From a virus, in IMG/VR virus record IMGVR_UViG_3300011116_000298, positions 1 to 20,372 of that record: a stretch of DNA of 20,372 nucleotides; one strand, given 5' to 3'. The notes beneath the pieces are model-generated. The model saw only the letters and a list, made by a program, of their open reading frames with translations. It did no database searches and was not told where the DNA came from. The position numbers were made by a program, and so were the translations under genes. Of this stretch, positions 5,993-12,331 are shown in pieces. Within the stretch, counting starts at the first letter, position 1, and each line of letters starts with the position of its first letter.

Positions 5993-7117
5993 ATGAGCAA
6001 CGCATTTCGGGGTCAAGCACAATACATGACGCCAATTTATTCGCAGGCCCCGACGGGCGGCCTCAACATGTCTGGCTATGGTGGAGACACCATGCAAGAC
6101 CTCGGCGACCTTGGCGATCTTAGTGGGCTTGCCAATTTTGGCGCCGTGAGCGGCCCCGCCTCGATGGGCGGCGGCTATAGCATGTTTGGGTCTTATAGCC
6201 CGACGCCGTACCAGCAACAGGATTACACCGGCGGATACATGCCGGGCTATGGCGCGCAACTGCCGCAGCAGTTTGGCGGCTATGGCGGCGGCTACGGTCG
6301 TGGATATGGCGGCTTTGCGAGCCAGTTTGGCGGCCGCTTTGGCGGCGGCTACGGCGGCGGGTTTGGGGTGCCGCAGCCGCAGCAGCCAAACGTAAACGAC
6401 CTCTTTGGTCAGTATATGTTTGGCCAATACTATGGGCAGCCGGCCTTCAACCCGTTCCAGGCCACGTCTATGTTTGGCGGCGGCAGACGTGGTGGGTTTG
6501 GCGGCGGCCGACGCGGTGGGCGCGAGCGTATGTTTCCGTCTCAACCGCCGAGTGTTCAACAACCTCAACCGCCGTATGTTAGGGCGCAGCCGTATCAACC
6601 GACGAACACGGTCATGCCAGATGTTCAGTCGCCGCCCGTGCCGCCTACGGCTCCGGCTCCAACTCCGGCCTCTAGTTCATCGCGTGATTTGTTTTATCAG
6701 GACATGATTAACTCTGGACTCTCTGCGGACGCCGCGCTACAAGAAACCAACAAGCGCTATGGTGGGGGCACAGTCGCGGCCGCGGCACAACAAACGCCAG
6801 CGACGGCGTTGCCTTTGACGACTTATAAGGGATCGGGCTGGATTAACTATGGCGCTTCCCCTTTATCAAAACTCTCTGCGGACGCCGAGCTACAAGAAGC
6901 CAATAGGCGCTATGGTGATGGCGCAGTCGCGGCCGCGGCACAACAAACGCCAACAATGACGACGCCTTCGATTGATTGGATCTCTGAACCGCCACAGGCG
7001 CCTACTGTGCAGCCAGTAGACACTACGATGCCATACGATCTTGGTGAACTTAGCGGTCTCTCTCGACTCGGCGGCTTTGACCCATACGGCCGGTTTGGCG
7101 CGTTTAATTTTAGGTGA
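5993..7117 (+). CDS. Gly/Tyr/RGG-rich low-complexity virion-associated protein
   Basis: 374 aa from ATG 5993 with AGGTGA about 6 nt upstream. Residues 50-160 are dominated by Gly, Tyr, Phe and Gln (for example GGYGGGYGRGYGG near 95-107). A double RGG-type box, RRGGFGGGRRGGRER, lies at 165-179. A Pro/Gln linker (about 180-235) leads to two copies of a 27-residue unit at 243-269 and 294-320 (22 of 27 identical). A short LGDLSGLANFG motif at 40-50 is echoed near the C-terminus as LGELSGLSRLGGF at 350-362. It has no Cys, signal peptide or membrane segment. Such composition resembles self-associating or nucleic-acid-binding disordered proteins; in a phage it could be an adhesive or internal structural protein. 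I do not recognise a named family. It lies between structural genes and is probably translated in the same transcript. Confidence 0.72.
   Translation: MSNAFRGQAQYMTPIYSQAPTGGLNMSGYGGDTMQDLGDLGDLSGLANFGAVSGPASMGGGYSMFGSYSPTPYQQQDYTGGYMPGYGAQLPQQFGGYGGGYGRGYGGFASQFGGRFGGGYGGGFGVPQPQQPNVNDLFGQYMFGQYYGQPAFNPFQATSMFGGGRRGGFGGGRRGGRERMFPSQPPSVQQPQPPYVRAQPYQPTNTVMPDVQSPPVPPTAPAPTPASSSSRDLFYQDMINSGLSADAALQETNKRYGGGTVAAAAQQTPATALPLTTYKGSGWINYGASPLSKLSADAELQEANRRYGDGAVAAAAQQTPTMTTPSIDWISEPPQAPTVQPVDTTMPYDLGELSGLSRLGGFDPYGRFGAFNFR
6719..6799 (+). repeat. 81-bp direct repeat, copy 1
   Basis: In-frame unit encoding L243-P269 (starts LSADAALQETNKRYGG) of the Gly/Tyr-rich protein. It matches copy 2 at 74 of 81 positions by direct comparison, with the 3' half nearly identical including the GCGGCCGCGGCACAACAAAC segment. 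Because the unit length is a multiple of three, the duplication keeps the reading frame. Confidence 0.92.
6872..6952 (+). repeat. 81-bp direct repeat, copy 2
   Basis: Second in-frame unit, encoding L294-P320 (LSADAELQEANRRYGD at its start). It is separated from copy 1 by 72 bp. Seven substitutions distinguish the copies, five of them changing the residue, so the duplication is fairly recent but has begun to diverge. Confidence 0.92.
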
Positions 7118-7121
7118 CACC

Positions 7122-7271
7122 ATGAAGCAGGGACTTTATTCAAATATTTGGGCCAAGCGCGAGCGCATCGCGGCCGGCAGCGGCGAAAAGATGCGCAAGC
7201 CTGGGTCGAAGGGCGCACCGACCGCCAAGGCGTTTAAGGCTGCGGCAAAGACGGCAAAGAAAAGAAAATGA
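7122..7271 (+). CDS. Small highly basic protein (49 aa)
   Basis: Starts at ATG 7122 with TAGGTGA about 5 nt upstream; the same frame is open further 5' but only inside the preceding gene. The product has 15 Lys/Arg and only 2 acidic residues. The N-terminus (MKQGLYSNIWAKRERIAAGS) is followed by EKMRKPGSKGAPTAKAF and an Ala/Lys tail (KAAAKTAKKRK) that resembles histone-H1-like tails. I recall this kind of sequence as a frequent small gene near structural genes of aquatic podoviruses, without an assigned function. DNA binding inside the virion, or binding to the acidic portal or scaffold regions, is plausible but inferred. Its TGA overlaps the next ATG (ATGA), which indicates translational coupling. 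Confidence 0.8.
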   Translation: MKQGLYSNIWAKRERIAAGSGEKMRKPGSKGAPTAKAFKAAAKTAKKRK

Positions 7272-7738
7272 AGTGCCCGGCCGCGACGTACGACATCAAG
7301 ATAAACCTGAAGAACCGCGACTGGGCCTTCAAGAACGTGGGCTATGGCCCCGCGAACCCTGACGAGCCCAACGACGAGTTCTGGCAGGAGCGCGCCGACG
7401 AGTGGAACACGGACGTGGACCAGGCCAAGACGATGCGCTGCGGAAACTGCTCGGCGTTTATCCAGACGCCCGAGATGATCAAGTGCATCGAGGACGGGAT
7501 CGAGGCGGGCGAAGAGGGGCCAGAGCATACAAGTTACGCCGAGGACGTGGTGGACTCCGCCGACCTTGGCTACTGCGAGCTCTTCCACTTCAAGTGCGCC
7601 GCCGCTCGTACCTGCTCGGCGTGGCTCATGGGCGGACCGATCACTCGCGCCATGACCAGCAAGCAAAAGAACATGCTGGCGATGGCGCAGATGGAATACG
7701 GCGGCGACTCGGAAGACGAAGACGAGGGCGAAGAGTGA
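7268..7738 (+). CDS. Cys-rich putative metal-binding phage protein
   Basis: 156 aa from ATG 7268, coupled to the preceding gene by ATGA. Residues 1-55 form a KxPxxTYDI-like start with YGPANPDEPN. The rest contains six cysteines: C58-x2-C61, C73, C103 (GYC), C110 (FKC) and C116 (RTC), within MRCGNCSAF and GYCELFHFKCAAARTCSAW. This spacing strongly suggests a bound metal ion or iron-sulfur cluster. I recall the C-terminal half as a conserved unknown domain in aquatic phages. The last 12 residues are almost all acidic (GDSEDEDEGEE). The redox or structural role is unknown; it sits among small basic proteins and could be carried in the virion. Confidence is high that it is a real gene and low on function. 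Confidence 0.8.
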   Translation: MKCPAATYDIKINLKNRDWAFKNVGYGPANPDEPNDEFWQERADEWNTDVDQAKTMRCGNCSAFIQTPEMIKCIEDGIEAGEEGPEHTSYAEDVVDSADLGYCELFHFKCAAARTCSAWLMGGPITRAMTSKQKNMLAMAQMEYGGDSEDEDEGEE

Positions 7739-8061
7739 AGACCCCGGCGTGGCAGCGCAAAGAGGGCAAGAGCAAGTCTGGTGGTTTGAACGCCGCAGGC
7801 CGCGCGTCCTATAAGCGCGAGACGGGCGGCACGTTAAAGCCGCCAGTGAAGGGCGAGGCACAGTCGCCCGAGCAACTGCGCCGGAAGGGATCGTTCCTGA
7901 CGCGCATGGGGTCGATGCCTGGGCTGCTCTTTGACGAGCAGGGCGACAAGACGCGCCTCAAGTTGAGCCTCGAGGCGTGGGGACACCGTGGAGATAAAGC
8001 GAGCGCGGTCGCCAAGGGGCGGCGACTGCTCGAGAGATACAGGAAGCAAAAAGATGGCTGA
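7735..8061 (+). CDS. DUF6321-like small basic protein
   Basis: 108 aa from GTG 7735, overlapping the preceding stop as GTGA; the longer open frame upstream is a shadow of the Cys-rich gene. The sequence begins TPAWQRKEGKSKSGGLNAAGR, continues with ASYKRETGGTLKPPVK and then GSFLTRMGSMPG. This is the pattern I associate with DUF6321, a family seen mainly in phages with W-x-R-K-E-G, G-G-L-N and S-F-x-x-R-M-x-x-M blocks. The C-terminus (LSLEAWGHRGDKASAVAKG) is basic and helical. The protein is rich in Lys/Arg and has no Cys. Function is unknown; the charge and its place among head genes suggest nucleic-acid or capsid contact. The family name is from memory. Confidence 0.78.
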   Translation: MKTPAWQRKEGKSKSGGLNAAGRASYKRETGGTLKPPVKGEAQSPEQLRRKGSFLTRMGSMPGLLFDEQGDKTRLKLSLEAWGHRGDKASAVAKGRRLLERYRKQKDG

Positions 8062-9505
8062 ACCAAGGCGCCGCGGATTATTAAATGAGCTTGAAGAGCT
8101 CGCTCGTAGCACCTACGAAGACCCACAGGTGCAGGCGCAGATCGGTATGCTCCGCGGCGCTGGTCGCGGGCTCTACGGAATCGTTGAGCCTTTTTTATCT
8201 CCAAGAGAGACCGCGCGCGGGTTACTCGCGACGGGGCAGGAGTTTGCAAGAGACCCAGGGGCCGCGACAAAGTCGATGCTTCAGGCAGAGGTTGACCGCG
8301 CCATCGCCGCGCCTCAAGACCCAGAGGCCCTGGGAGAATATGCCGCGTCGTTTGTAAACCCGTTTCGTGTCGCCGGCTCTATGCGACGAATGATGAGCCC
8401 GGCAGATGGCGGATCGTATCGTGGCCAGGGGATTGATATCCCAGACGCTGCGCCGGTAGACGAATCATATTTTAATCTTGAGGGGCTCACGACGCAGCCG
8501 TCTCGTTCAGTAGAGATCCCGCGATACACTCCGCCCCGCGGCGCTCCTGGCTACATGCAAAGGCTGGCAGGGAACGAGCGCGCATATAGTCAGATACTAG
8601 ACTGGGCCAAAAAGGGCATGACCGAAGAGGGCCTCGGGTGGTACAACACAGAGGCGCTGCGAAAAGAGTTCATCAAAGAATTTGGTGAAGATGTCGGCCA
8701 GAAAAACTACGAAAAATATATAGACTTGGTGGCCGCAACCAGCGCAGGCGCAAAGACCCCAGCAAACGCGAAGATAGCGTCTTATTATTATCAGCAGGCA
8801 GTGCGTGGAGAGCCGGCGGTTAAGCCGCCAAAGGGCTCTGGATACGGACACAAAATGCAGGCGCTGCACTTTAAGAACGCGGCCGAGATATTGGCCGGTG
8901 GCGCGCTTGATCCAATAGCGAACCCGAAGCGGTACACCTTTGGTGAAAACCTTAAAGGCAACTGGGACTATGCGACCGTGGACAAGCACAACGTCCGCGC
9001 CTTTGCTATCGCATCCAGAGACCCTGATTTTGTAGAGGCGAGGCTGGCAGACCCAGCCGGGACGCCGGCACCTGATTGGTGGAGCGAGAAAAAATACGGG
9101 GCCTGGAACCCAGAGAAATTTAATCCCCGCAAGTTTATTCAAGAAAACAAAATTAAATGGGAAGCGATCCCGCCTACTTGGTTTAAGGAAGCGCCCACGA
9201 AAACAGACTATAAGGCCTTTGAGGACCTTAACCGCAGGCTCGCAAAAGACCTCGGGATATCTCCAGCAGCGGCCCAAGCGGCGCTGTGGTTAGGAGCTGG
9301 GCAGGCGACGGGTCTTGGTTCTCCGCCGGTTGCATTTATGAAGATCCTTGAGGGAAGATTGGCAGAGACCGCAAAGAAGCGCGGAATTAGCCGTGAACAA
9401 GCGTTGAAAGATTTTATCCGTGGAAACGCCCCGCTGTTGCAGTTTGGCGGCATGGCCGTTGGGGCTGGTTTGCTTGCCCCGTCGAATGAAGAGGAGAAAA
9501 TGTAA
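8054..9505 (+). CDS. 483-aa putative internal virion protein
   Basis: I chose ATG 8054 because AGGAAG lies 7 nt upstream and the start overlaps the previous stop by 8 nt; the frame also opens at 7988 but without a site. Residues 1-110 are helical (RRRGLLNELEELARSTYEDP onward), ending in SFVNPFRVAGSM, an opening I recall from large phage proteins of this position. The central part has EGLGWYNTEALRKEF, LVAATSAGAKTPANAKIASYYY and WDYATVDKHNVRAFAIA, then LGISPAAAQAALWLGAGQATG near 430. This order of W-Y helix, A-A-T-S helix and D-x-H motif recalls the DUF7178-type fold found in phage polyvalent proteins, but that is a tentative link. The C-terminus (LQFGGMAVGAGLLAP) is a short hydrophobic stretch. 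An ejected internal protein or a virion enzyme are the leading possibilities. Confidence 0.65.
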   Translation: MAEPRRRGLLNELEELARSTYEDPQVQAQIGMLRGAGRGLYGIVEPFLSPRETARGLLATGQEFARDPGAATKSMLQAEVDRAIAAPQDPEALGEYAASFVNPFRVAGSMRRMMSPADGGSYRGQGIDIPDAAPVDESYFNLEGLTTQPSRSVEIPRYTPPRGAPGYMQRLAGNERAYSQILDWAKKGMTEEGLGWYNTEALRKEFIKEFGEDVGQKNYEKYIDLVAATSAGAKTPANAKIASYYYQQAVRGEPAVKPPKGSGYGHKMQALHFKNAAEILAGGALDPIANPKRYTFGENLKGNWDYATVDKHNVRAFAIASRDPDFVEARLADPAGTPAPDWWSEKKYGAWNPEKFNPRKFIQENKIKWEAIPPTWFKEAPTKTDYKAFEDLNRRLAKDLGISPAAAQAALWLGAGQATGLGSPPVAFMKILEGRLAETAKKRGISREQALKDFIRGNAPLLQFGGMAVGAGLLAPSNEEEKM

Positions 9506-9684
9506 TGCCCAGCAAAAGCACCAAGCAAGCGCGCCTCATGGCCGCCGCCGCCCACGACCCAGAGTTCGCCAAGCGCGTCGGCGTGCCGATGAAGGTCGCC
9601 AAAGAATTTAACAAGGCCGACAAGGGCGGAAAGCTCTTGAAGAAGGCGATGAAAAAGAAGCCAAAGAGCGGCCTGCTCGCTTGA
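9505..9684 (+). CDS. Small Lys-rich phage protein (59 aa)
   Basis: ATG 9505 shares one base with the preceding TAA and has GAGGAG 8 nt upstream. The sequence begins MPSKSTKQARLMAAAAHDPE, then FAKRVGVPMKVAKEFNKADKG, and ends in a Lys-rich tail (LLKKAMKKKPKSG). It has 16 basic and 4 acidic residues. The M-P-x-K-S-x-x-Q-x-R-L-M-x-A-A start is a pattern I recall from small phage proteins of unknown role found near capsid genes. It may bind DNA or the acidic scaffold; this is inference. Its stop overlaps the TTG start of the next gene. Confidence 0.8.
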   Translation: MPSKSTKQARLMAAAAHDPEFAKRVGVPMKVAKEFNKADKGGKLLKKAMKKKPKSGLLA

Positions 9685-9950
9685 GCGAGCGCAACCCCTA
9701 CATCGACGCCCGCAAGGGGCAAGAAGCCAAAGACCTCCTCGAGAACCCGATCCTCGTGGAGGCCTTTGGCGTCTTGGAGGGCGAATATCTCAAGGCGTGG
9801 CGAAACAGTAAGCCAGCCGACCAGGAGGAGCGCGAGCGGCTATGGCTCGCGGTCGGCATCCTGGAAGAGATCCAGCGCCACCTGCGCATCGTCGTAGAGA
9901 ACGGCGCGATGGCCAAGCGAGACATCGACAAGATCAGCGGCAGGAAATAA
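9681..9950 (+). CDS. Conserved hypothetical phage protein (89 aa)
   Basis: TTG 9681 overlaps the preceding stop (TTGA), and the product reads MSERNPYIDARKGQEAKDLL from the first codon. No in-frame ATG or GTG exists early enough to keep the conserved part NPILVEAFGVLEGEYLKAW. The protein is all-helical in appearance and charged, with RLWLAVGILEEIQRHLRIVVE near the centre, a likely amphipathic helix pair. I recall proteins of this type directly upstream of scaffold genes in podoviruses, but no function is established. It has no membrane segment, Cys or catalytic motif. Position suggests a head-assembly accessory role. The weak TTG start and lack of a clear ribosome-binding site imply dependence on translation of the 59-aa gene. 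Confidence 0.75.
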   Translation: MSERNPYIDARKGQEAKDLLENPILVEAFGVLEGEYLKAWRNSKPADQEERERLWLAVGILEEIQRHLRIVVENGAMAKRDIDKISGRK

Positions 9951-9977
9951 CCCGCTTGAATCTTGCACAATAGATCT

Positions 9978-10955
9978 ATGAGTCAAACCGGCACGGGTAC
10001 ACCCCCCGGAACAATACAGTCCACGCAGGATGCCCTGGAGCAGATGCTCGCCGCCGACGAAGGCGAAAACGAGCAGCTTGAGGCCGAAGCAATGGACGAG
10101 GGTGAGGAGCCTTCCCAGGCAGTCGACAGCGAGTCCGACGGCGTGGAGGAGGAGACCACCGAAGGCGATGAGGAAGCCGAAGAGGCGCCGCCGCAGGGCC
10201 AGACATTCCGCGTCAAGGTTGACGGGGAAGAAGTCGATGTCCCGCTGGATGAGTTGCTGAAGGGTTACTCACGCACCGCAGACTATACGCGCAAGACGCA
10301 GGCGATCGCCGAGGCCAGAAAACAGGCCGAGGCAGAGCTGAATCTAGCGCGGCAGGAGCGGCAGAGATATGCACAGACCTTGGATGCGCTGGACGCGCAA
10401 CTCAAGTCGCTGCAACCGCCCGAGATCGACTGGGACAGGCTCTATCAAGAGAACCCGGTCGAGTGGGTGAGACAGCGTGAGCTGCAACGGTCCAGGCAGG
10501 AGCAGGCGCAGTGGGTGCAGGCCCAGCGCGCCGCCCTGGTACAGAAGCAACAGGCGGATGAGCAACTAAACGCGGAGAAGACCCTAGAGTCTGAGCGCGG
10601 GAAGCTGCTCGAGGCGCTCCCTGACTGGCGCGACCCTGAAAAGGCGCGCGCCGAGAAGGCGAGGATCGTCGAATACGCAACCGGGAAACTCGGCTTTAGT
10701 GTCGAAGAGATCTCGGACGTATACGACGCACGCGCGGTGCTGGCCCTTCGTAAGGCGATGCTTTACGACGAGCTCATGAGCAAGCGCGACCAGATGCGCC
10801 CGAAGATCATCCAGAAGGCGCGCCCGATGCGCGCCGGTGTCGCCTCTAGCCCGCAGTCATCAAAGGTCACTGCATCGAAGGCCGCTCTTTCTAGACTCGC
10901 AAATAGTGGCAGCCACAAAGACGCGGCTGCCGTGTTTGAACAGTTTATAGATTAG
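9978..10955 (+). CDS. Capsid scaffolding protein
   Basis: 325 aa from ATG 9978; TTG 9963 is in frame but adds only five residues. The scaffold shapes the procapsid and is removed before or during DNA packaging. The N-terminal 75 residues are strongly acidic (for example GVEEETTEGDEEAEEAPP), followed by FRVKVDGEEVDVPLDELLKG and YSRTADYTRKTQAIAEARK, the signature block of phage capsid-assembly proteins of the T7-like and SU10-like type. A long Gln/Arg/Glu-rich coiled-coil region follows (about 110-220). The C-terminus contains basic stretches (RPKIIQKARPMR) and ends LANSGSHKDAAAVFEQFID, which may bind the capsid protein. It lies immediately before the major capsid gene, as expected. No strong ribosome-binding site is visible; GGAA at 9943-9946 is about 31 nt away. 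Confidence 0.9.
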   Translation: MSQTGTGTPPGTIQSTQDALEQMLAADEGENEQLEAEAMDEGEEPSQAVDSESDGVEEETTEGDEEAEEAPPQGQTFRVKVDGEEVDVPLDELLKGYSRTADYTRKTQAIAEARKQAEAELNLARQERQRYAQTLDALDAQLKSLQPPEIDWDRLYQENPVEWVRQRELQRSRQEQAQWVQAQRAALVQKQQADEQLNAEKTLESERGKLLEALPDWRDPEKARAEKARIVEYATGKLGFSVEEISDVYDARAVLALRKAMLYDELMSKRDQMRPKIIQKARPMRAGVASSPQSSKVTASKAALSRLANSGSHKDAAAVFEQFID

Positions 10956-10967
10956 GGGTAACACCAA

Positions 10968-11948
10968 ATGTCACAGACCAGCAATACCTTTGATACCTAC
11001 AACGCAAAGGGTATCCGTGAGTCTCTCTCAAACGTGATCTACAACATCTCGCCCGAAGAGACCCCGTTCATGTCGAACATCGGACGCGAGAACGTCAAGA
11101 ACACTTATTTCGAGTGGCAGACGGACTCGCTCGCCGCGGCCTCGACGACCAACGCGCAGGTGGAAGGCGACGACGTCACGACCTATGACTCGACCTCGGC
11201 CACGACCCGCATCGGTAACTACACCCAGATCAGCTACAAGACCGTCCTGATCTCGGGCACGCTCGAGAGCGTGGACAAGGCCGGCCGTCGCTCGGAGTTG
11301 GCGTACCAGCTCGCGAAGCGCTCTGCCGAGCTGAAGCGCGACATGGAGAGCATCATGCTCACCAACCAGGCGGCCTCGGCTGGCTCTGCCGGCGTGAGCA
11401 CGGCCCTGCGCAAGTCGGGCTCGCTCCTCGCCTTCTTGAAGACCAACACCGACAAGGGCACGGGCGGCGCCGATCCTTCGTACACCACGAAGCCGGACGC
11501 GACCCGCACGGACGCCACGGCGGCCAACCTGCGCACCTTCACGGAGACGATCCTCAAGAGCGTGATCCAGAAGGTCTGGGCCTCTGGCGGCTCGCCGAAG
11601 GTCCTCATGGTGGGCCCGGTCAACAAGCAGCGCGTCTCCGGCTTCGCCGGCATCGCGCAGATCCGCAAGGAAGTGGTCGGCAACCGTGCCGCGACCATCA
11701 TCGGCGCGGCCGACGTTTACGTGTCCGACTTCGGCAACGTGAACGTGGTCCCGAACCGCTTCCAGCGTGAGCGTGACGCCTTCGTGCTCGACCCTGAGTA
11801 CGCCAGCGTCGCCTTCCTGCGGCCCTTCAACACGATCGACCTCGCGAAGACCGGCGACGCCGAGAAGCGCATGATCGTCGTGGAGTACGGCCTCAAGGTA
11901 AACACCGAGGCCGCGCACGGCCTCGCGGCGGACCTCACCACGACCTGA
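10968..11948 (+). CDS. Major capsid protein (DUF5309/SU10 type)
   Basis: 326 aa from ATG 10968, with TAGGGGTAA ahead at good spacing. It forms the HK97-fold capsid shell. The N-terminus NTFDTYNAKGIRESLSNVIY and ISPEETPFMSNIGRENVKNT are the hallmark opening of the DUF5309/SU10-type family. WQTDSLAAAS, EGDDVTTYD and GNYTQISYKTVLISGTLESV form the next blocks, then AYQLAKRSAELKRDMESIML is the spine-helix region. Later, VLMVGPVNKQRVSGFAG and DVYVSDFGNVNVVPNRFQ belong to the A-domain core, and DPEYASVAFLRPFNTIDLAK to the C-terminal part. Codon use is the most biased in the window (almost always G/C third), as expected for a highly expressed gene. It is followed by a strong hairpin. Length is normal for the family. 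Confidence 0.94.
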   Translation: MSQTSNTFDTYNAKGIRESLSNVIYNISPEETPFMSNIGRENVKNTYFEWQTDSLAAASTTNAQVEGDDVTTYDSTSATTRIGNYTQISYKTVLISGTLESVDKAGRRSELAYQLAKRSAELKRDMESIMLTNQAASAGSAGVSTALRKSGSLLAFLKTNTDKGTGGADPSYTTKPDATRTDATAANLRTFTETILKSVIQKVWASGGSPKVLMVGPVNKQRVSGFAGIAQIRKEVVGNRAATIIGAADVYVSDFGNVNVVPNRFQRERDAFVLDPEYASVAFLRPFNTIDLAKTGDAEKRMIVVEYGLKVNTEAAHGLAADLTTT

Positions 11949-11967
11949 TCGCGGTGATATAAACTTG

Positions 11968-11995
11968 GGGGCGGCGGCAACTGGGCCGTCGCCCC
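11968..11995 (+). terminator. Strong hairpin after the major capsid gene
   Basis: The left arm 11968-11978 and right arm 11985-11995 form an 11-bp stem (10 Watson-Crick pairs and one G-U) with the 6-nt loop AACTGG. It lies in the 62-nt gap between the capsid gene and the next start. The stem is nearly all G-C, so it should be very stable, but no T run follows (CTGAGTTGAGG). It may pause or partly terminate transcription, or protect the capsid mRNA from 3' exonucleases. TGAGG at 12001-12005 then serves as ribosome-binding site for ATG 12011. Confidence 0.6.
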
Positions 11996-12010
11996 TGAGT
12001 TGAGGATTGC

Positions 12011-12331
12011 ATGAATTCAACAGGTAAGCGCCTCTTTGATTTTGACCCGGAGACGGGCACGACAAAATGGTGGCACTACGACGCCGAAAAAGATGAGGCC
12101 ACGATCGAGACGGTCTTTGAAGTCGGCGACCTGATTGAGCAGAACAAAAAGCAATACGCGGACACGGACGAGCGTGCCCGGTACGGCGAGTGGAGCAGGG
12201 TCGCGTCGATACCGATGGCCTTGTTCTACAGGCTAAAGGCAAAGGGGATCATTGATGACCCGGCGGCGATGAAGCGCTGGCTCAACGATCCCGATAACAG
12301 ATTTTTTCGCACGCGTCCGGGGCGTGTATGA
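12011..12331 (+). CDS. Conserved phage protein after capsid (106 aa)
   Basis: ATG 12011 has GAGG 5-6 nt upstream. The product reads RLFDFDPETGTTKWWHYDAE, then IETVFEVGDLIEQNKKQYAD and ERARYGEWSRVASIPMALFY, ending WLNDPDNRFFRTRPGRV. I recall this small family directly after the major capsid gene in many aquatic podoviruses, where F-D-P-x-T-G-x-x-x-W-x-H-Y-D and W-L-N-D-P-D-N-R-x-F-R-T-x-P are conserved. No structure-based function is known to me. Its position suggests a head-completion, minor capsid or decoration protein. It has no Cys and no membrane helix. Its stop overlaps the next ATG (ATGA). Confidence 0.82.
   Translation: MNSTGKRLFDFDPETGTTKWWHYDAEKDEATIETVFEVGDLIEQNKKQYADTDERARYGEWSRVASIPMALFYRLKAKGIIDDPAAMKRWLNDPDNRFFRTRPGRV

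Noticed and set aside
5918-6598. 226-residue - strand frame opposite the Gly/Tyr-rich gene
   Set aside because: Ala/Lys/Arg-rich complement of GGC and TAT codons; no start signal, and the + strand gene has good context.
9951-9977. Promoter in the gap before the scaffold gene (TTGAAT, CACAAT)
   Set aside because: The two elements lie only a few bases apart, not about 17, so they cannot form a normal promoter.
11028-12242. 404-residue open frame on the - strand opposite the major capsid gene
   Set aside because: Arg/Ala/Gly/Val-rich shadow created by the extreme G/C third-position bias of the capsid gene; no ribosome-binding site or recognisable motif.
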